From positions 179,027 through 229,300 of the forward strand of contig JBNGIQ010009483.1 of NCBI GenBank assembly GCA_049999765.1: DNA of 50,274 bases. The letters are read 5' to 3'. Under the pieces are notes generated by a model. That model saw only the letters and a list, made by a program, of their open reading frames with translations. It had not been told where the DNA came from and ran no database searches. This document shows, piece after piece, positions 46,181 through 50,274 of this stretch (positions are counted from its first letter, which is position 1; every line of letters begins with the position of its first letter). This stretch comes from Phaeoceros laevis (lineage: Eukaryota > Anthocerotophyta > Anthocerotopsida > Notothyladales). Made by a program: the position numbers and the translations under genes.

Positions 46181-47528
46181 TCCATCTCGCGGGCCAGCCC
46201 GTTCAGCATCTGACCTAAGAGGTGATTCCAGCTAGCAAAACACCAGAAGAAGGACAAGACACTCGCAAGACGTCGTCTAACAGGCAGAAACTGCCTTTCC
46301 GGTCAGAGGATGGATAGGGCTGTTGACTGGCCATGGCCAGACACTCGCAGGAACTTGTACTCTATGCAATACCTTCGTCTCGAAACTTCATGCTTGGTCT
46401 GCGCCGCGGAGGCGATTGCTGACCACCTCTGACTGCCTGAATTGGAAGAATCAGGGCGAGCGGAAGGAGGATGACAAATAAGCTTAAGCTTCGAACGCCT
46501 GGAAACTACTTCAGAACAAGAAAGAACACAGCACTACGAATTGTGCATCAACAGGCGACGTGCACTGTGCCAAGAAGGCACGAATTACAAACACCTTACA
46601 TGCAAACAATCATTGGCGACGTTTCCACGTCCCTGAAGACCTGCATGGCTGTTCGGTGGTGAAGCACCGCAAACCAGAAGCAGTGCTGAGTGATGGACGC
46701 AAGCGCTGTTAAGCAATTTCGTGAGCACCGGAACGAACAGGATACCTGAGGTCATCACGCCGGAAATGAACGTTGTATGCCAATGTTCTACAACTTACAT
46801 GTTAGTTGTGTGAGCAGCTGGCTACCTACAACATGGACGTAAGTTTGCAATCAGGGTTACTCTTCCATTGACTAATAAGCAGTTGAGGACCAATCCTGAT
46901 GTTAGTACTGATTAACAGAGTTTGAACTAAAGCATGTAGGTATGTGTACCAAAAAACAAACCTTAAGTTGATCAAAGAGTAGTAGTAGAAAGGACAGGCT
47001 ACTCGACGCCACATAGGAATCGAGCACACCGACAGTAGGTGGATTGGTGGTCTTTACCTTCAGGGAGGTGCACCCCCTCTCCCAGTACCTGGCTCAGCCA
47101 AGCACTAGTGGGTACTCAGCCAAGCACTAGTGGGTACACGACCTATGCAACGCAGTGAGTCGCACCGGTCCATGCATGAGTATATGTGAGAAGAAGTAGT
47201 TTATTTAGGATGTTTGCTTAGGCAAGGAGCCACACGTGCAGCAAATGAAAGGCAATGAAACTTGTATATGGTTGATTAAAAATGTATCCATGTAATGATG
47301 TAGAGCATAATGGACTATTTCTAAGTGGTATGACACTTTATTCGATGTAGCCCGAGAAACAAAGGTTCGATGCAATTTGTTGATGAAACTATATACATGT
47401 ATAAGGAACTTATACATAATTGATTGAAAGTGTATTCATGTAAAAGTGTATTCATGTAACACATAGTGGACTAATTTCTAAGTGGTATGATGCTTTATTT
47501 GATCTAGCCCAGAAACAAAGATTTAGTT
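46181..47528. other. intergenic with small repeats
   Basis: No supported gene. An approximately 45-base stretch at 46979-47035 ('agtagtagaaa', then 'ccacataggaat.gag.acaccg') recurs at 24150-24205. An imperfect direct duplication of about 150 bases spans 47256-47528. Confidence 0.5.
47093..47136. repeat. 22-bp tandem duplication
   Basis: Perfect units 47093-47114 and 47115-47136, beginning 'ctcagccaagcactag'. Confidence 0.9.
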
Positions 47529-48139
47529 TTTTTTAGCGACAAGGGCACGTTTATATTTATATATCGAAAAAACACATTACATAGGGAGAGGGCTTTACNN
47601 NNNNNNNNNNNNNNNNNNNNNNNNNNNNNNNNNNNNNNNNNNNNNNNNNNNNNNNNNNNNNNNNNNNNNNNNNNNNNNNNNNNNNNNNNNNNNNNNNNGG
47701 CTTTACCCTCAGTAAGTAGCTTTAATCTACCAGGCTAACCTTGGTTAGATAAAGAAGGGTAAGTGAGCATATTATCATCACAAAAACCAGCAAATCACTC
47801 TTGTAGTCAGATTCGCGTGGTGATAAGTTAGAACTAGGTAGTGATGGTAGAGAATGTGGGCTTTCGTTCCCCGGGCGTACTTGATCTTCCCCATAGACGA
47901 AGCATATCTTCGTACGCTTATGGCGACCATCGGCACTCTTGCATGAAAGAAAAGGGAGGGAGTAGAGATAATGGGCGTGGTGATGGTTTCTAAGTGCTAC
48001 CAGAAAGCGAGTGCGTGACTCATTAATGTTAAGGACAACAGCAGCCTGGATGTCAAGCTTTTGCAGTTTAGCAAGGATGAGCCTAGTGTCACTGTGACCA
48101 AATGGAATTGACGCAACTAGCAGAAACAAAGATTTAGTT
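47510..48139 (-). mobile_element. retroposed insertion (LINE or retrocopy) with 19-bp target duplications
   Basis: Identical 19-bp repeats at 47510-47528 and 48121-48139 (cagaaacaaagatttagtt) flank the segment 47529-48120. It begins with poly(T), so on the minus strand it ends in poly(A), as after target-primed reverse transcription. Removing it rejoins a host sequence whose undisturbed duplicate is visible at 47340-47390 (agcccgagaaacaaaggttc gatgcaatttgttg). A minus-strand frame ending at 47722 fills most of the 5' part: FGHSDTRLILAKLQKLDIQA, later DLLVFVMIICSLTLLYLTKV (hydrophobic) before the stop. I recognise neither LINE reverse transcriptase nor a known gene in it. A 100-N gap (47599-47698) lies in its 3' part. 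Confidence 0.8.
47599..47698. other. assembly gap, 100 N
   Basis: Run of exactly 100 N. 'ggctttac' is present on both sides, hinting that the flanks overlap and the gap may be artificial. Confidence 0.95.
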
Positions 48140-48274
48140 CGATACAATTTGTTGACCAAACCGCTTGTGTAATCGTGTCAACTTCCTCAAATACGATCAC
48201 ATCACATGCAAGGAATTTGTACATGGTTGTGATTTTTATTTTGATATACGTATCGTGACTTGTAGTGAGACAAA

Positions 48275-48487
48275 ATGTTCCTCTGTTTCTCACATGTTTT
48301 CTGCTGCAAACATGACTTACAACAAGCAAGTCGAGTGAAGATGGATGAAGATGCGGCATATCTTCAGCAACAGGTACGTGAGAAGTGTGACATTACAAGA
48401 AGACTTCGTGCGAAGAGTATTCAAAGTTTGCTAAATTCAAAGCCAAAGTGCATGCAACACAAGCATCCATTTCGAAGGCTGAAGTAG
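48275..48487 (+). CDS. hypothetical short frame
   Basis: Open frame of 70 codons with an internal ATG at about 48341 (MDEDAAYLQQQVREKCDITR), rich in Arg, Lys and Gln and ending HPFRRLK. No family is recognised and no neighbour supports it. It ends just before the pogo-like MITE. It may be a leftover exon or chance. Confidence 0.2.
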   Translation: MFLCFSHVFCCKHDLQQASRVKMDEDAAYLQQQVREKCDITRRLRAKSIQSLLNSKPKCMQHKHPFRRLK

Positions 48488-48505
48488 ACCAGCAAATATG
48501 CAGTA

Positions 48506-49069
48506 CAGTGGACCCTCTTTATTTGTTACCCCTAGGGAGTAGGGAAATCAATAACACTTACAGAGGTGTAACAAGTAGAGATAATGACACTTAAAATTTA
48601 CTTAATTATTTAAGTAAGTGATTACACATTCATGCAGTAATTAACCGATTAGCGGCCTATGTAGTCTTAAGATAGCCGCACCTGTACCTTCAGCCCTTCT
48701 CAAGCCACTAGAAGCCATGATGGGAGGTGACATGATTGGAATACTGATGTTCTTCTAACCTTGAAGAGTGTGGCTACTGAGGTTGTGTTCTGACCTTCAA
48801 GCGCGTGGCTCCCCTTTGGACTGCCCAGGTGACTTAAGTAATGTAAGTTCACAATATTATAGTAGTTATACCCATCCACTAGTTATTCCCCTTATAATTA
48901 TGTATAGTAACATTTATAGGGGGCATATTTCTACATAAGGGTTTTAAACTTGAGTAACAAATAACAAATAACAGTTACCAAGTGTTCCCCAATGCGGAGT
49001 AGCCAGCCACCAGGTAACAAATATAGAGGAATTTTAGTTAAAGAGGGGACAAATAAAGAGGGTTGACTG
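48506..49069. mobile_element. pogo-like (Tc1/mariner superfamily) MITE
   Basis: Terminal inverted repeats: left starts cagtggaccctctttatttg (48506), and the right end read inward starts cagtcaaccctctttatttg (49069). About 24 of 28 positions agree. CAGT..ACCCTC ends are typical of pogo/Tigger-type elements. The left flank is TA, the expected target; the right flank is CA, so that copy of the TA duplication has mutated or the border is one base off. The 564-base interior is AT-rich with no transposase frame, so the element is non-autonomous. Confidence 0.75.
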
Positions 49070-49401
49070 CACGTTGTCAAATCTGGCAAGGAGGATGTAT
49101 GACCTAATTTGGTTGAAAATTTATGTTGTCAGGATGCACGCATGTCATAACATCGATTTGCAAGCTAGAATTGAAAACGATATTCAGAATATATTTGAAT
49201 TGTGTTTAATACATGATTTGACACTGAAGTTTTAATTGCCAATAACAAGTACTTTACTCATGTGAGAACAACAATTTGCAAACTAGAGTTAAAAAAGATC
49301 TTTACAATGAATTTGAATGGTGTGTAGTGCATGAATTGACATACATGCTTGCTTCTAGCCTCTAGAGTGTTTCGTCAGACAAGCATGACTCTCCTTGATG
49401 T

Positions 49402-50139
49402 AACTATCATTCTCCAATATGCGGCGTTATGATATAGATCGTTGTATCTGAGATGGTATCCTACGGTACCCCATAAAAGTTGTTACCGCTGAGCAAGGCA
49501 CATTGTTATTGGGTTTCACCGAAAGCCAAGAAGCTCGATGAGCTGAAAGTTCATCAGCTGGGTATACAAAGAAATCTCTTGATGGCTGAAAAATCTGAAT
49601 TTCCATCAGGCCTGCCACCAAGTCAGTTGTCCTCATTTCAGAGATTCATTGAGAATAAGGTCAAGGAACATATGGAATCCTATGTGGCTAAGGACAAAGA
49701 GAGAAGAAGGTTGGACGACACAATAAAGAGTTTGATGAAAAACAGGCAGCTGGTGAAAGACTTTTTTTTGAGTAAACATGGTCAACAATGGTCTAAGAAC
49801 AAGACACAAGAATTGAATCACAGTTACATTGAAGCGCATAAGAAAAAGCAGATTCTGTCTCGCAGACAATGATGGAAAGGGGATTTGGAGAAGGAAGCTA
49901 GGTTGTGGTTATCAAAAGTGGATAAGACAAAAGCCAAACCCTTCCTCACTATAATTATTCTTTATCACGGCGCCGGCTGGTTGACGATGATGTGCTACAT
50001 CCATTGGTGGCCGCTTCCAGTGAATCAAATTCTTTGACTTCGCAACTCCAGGGAGTGTAAATATGTTTGTGATTTAGAAAGTAGATATGCCCCAAATCTT
50101 ACTCCTCGACCCATTGGCAACTATCATTCTCCAATATGC
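49402..50139. mobile_element. segment flanked by 21-bp direct repeats
   Basis: aactatcattctccaatatgc occurs exactly at 49402-49422 and 50119-50139, enclosing about 696 bases. This looks like a long target-site duplication of a retroposed insertion, but no poly(A) lies next to either repeat, so a local duplication is possible. Confidence 0.5.
49480..49872 (+). CDS. hypothetical basic helical protein fragment
   Basis: Open frame of about 130 codons inside the segment flanked by 21-bp repeats. The first codon is TTG; an ATG occurs at about 49581 (MAEKSEFPSGLPPSQL). An acceptor-like 'aagccaag' before KLDELKVHQLG suggests a terminal exon. The protein is Lys/Arg/Glu/Gln-rich (RFIENKVKEHMESYVAKDKE, then KKKQILSRRQ) and probably helical. 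No family is recognised. It could be the remaining 3' exon of a gene captured by the insertion. Confidence 0.35.
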   Translation: MLPLSKAHCYWVSPKAKKLDELKVHQLGIQRNLLMAEKSEFPSGLPPSQLSSFQRFIENKVKEHMESYVAKDKERRRLDDTIKSLMKNRQLVKDFFLSKHGQQWSKNKTQELNHSYIEAHKKKQILSRRQ

Positions 50140-50274
50140 CATCAATCATATCTTTGGCTGCACTAAGTCTCATAAATGGCTTCACCCAAAGCACACACTT
50201 GTACTATGTTGTACACAGACCGCTCGAGATGATCTTGTGCCATGTTGATCTTATTGATAATTGCTGTTGGTGAG

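Overview
This window looks like nuclear DNA of a land plant. Most genes have several short introns with GT-AG borders (roughly 60-250 bases) and code for typical plant nuclear products: two PLS-type pentatricopeptide-repeat (PPR) proteins, the plastid ribosomal protein bTHXc, proteins with thylakoid-targeting leaders, a plant-type PLC-X phospholipase, a DAA1-like AAA ATPase and an RNF216-like RBR ubiquitin ligase. The very long, nearly intronless PLS arrays suggest a non-seed plant (bryophyte, lycophyte or fern). That lineage guess is inference. Four runs of N mark assembly gaps at 28217, 32193, 33731 and 47599.

Layout. 1-2641: no convincing gene. 2642-7512 (-): DAA1-like AAA ATPase, 21 exons that stay in frame. 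7513-12354: spacer with a 21-bp-arm foldback. 12355-14964 (+): PPR protein with an OSB-type PDF motif in front and an E-type tail. 16000-19601 (+): RBR ligase with repeated SUMO-interacting-like motifs. 20328-21020 (-): bTHXc, convergent with the ligase. 22708-24078 (+): coiled-coil gene of unknown function. 24079-30998: repeat-rich stretch with palindromes, copia remains, a broken RING-H2 gene, a 71-bp tandem repeat and a segmental duplication. 30999-34972 (+): two tandem paralogues for Glu/Pro-rich proteins with plastid/Tat-type leaders; copy A is truncated and its 3' end is shared with the coiled-coil gene. 35971-36060: stray copy of the bTHXc 3' end. 36249-39797 (-): a PPR protein of about 1180 residues with 11 PLS units. 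40391-42105 (-): PLC-X protein. 43750-46180 (-): BTB/POZ gene interrupted by frameshifts, with coding-like exons upstream. 46200-50274: young insertions (a poly(T)-headed retroposed element with 19-bp target duplications, a pogo-like MITE, and a segment flanked by 21-bp direct repeats).

The genes do not form a pathway. Several serve organelles (two PPR proteins, bTHXc, the thylakoid-targeted pair), but I see this as ordinary eukaryotic neighbourhood, not an operon. Exon models were built by hand from splice signals, reading frame and remembered family sequences; none was checked against transcripts.
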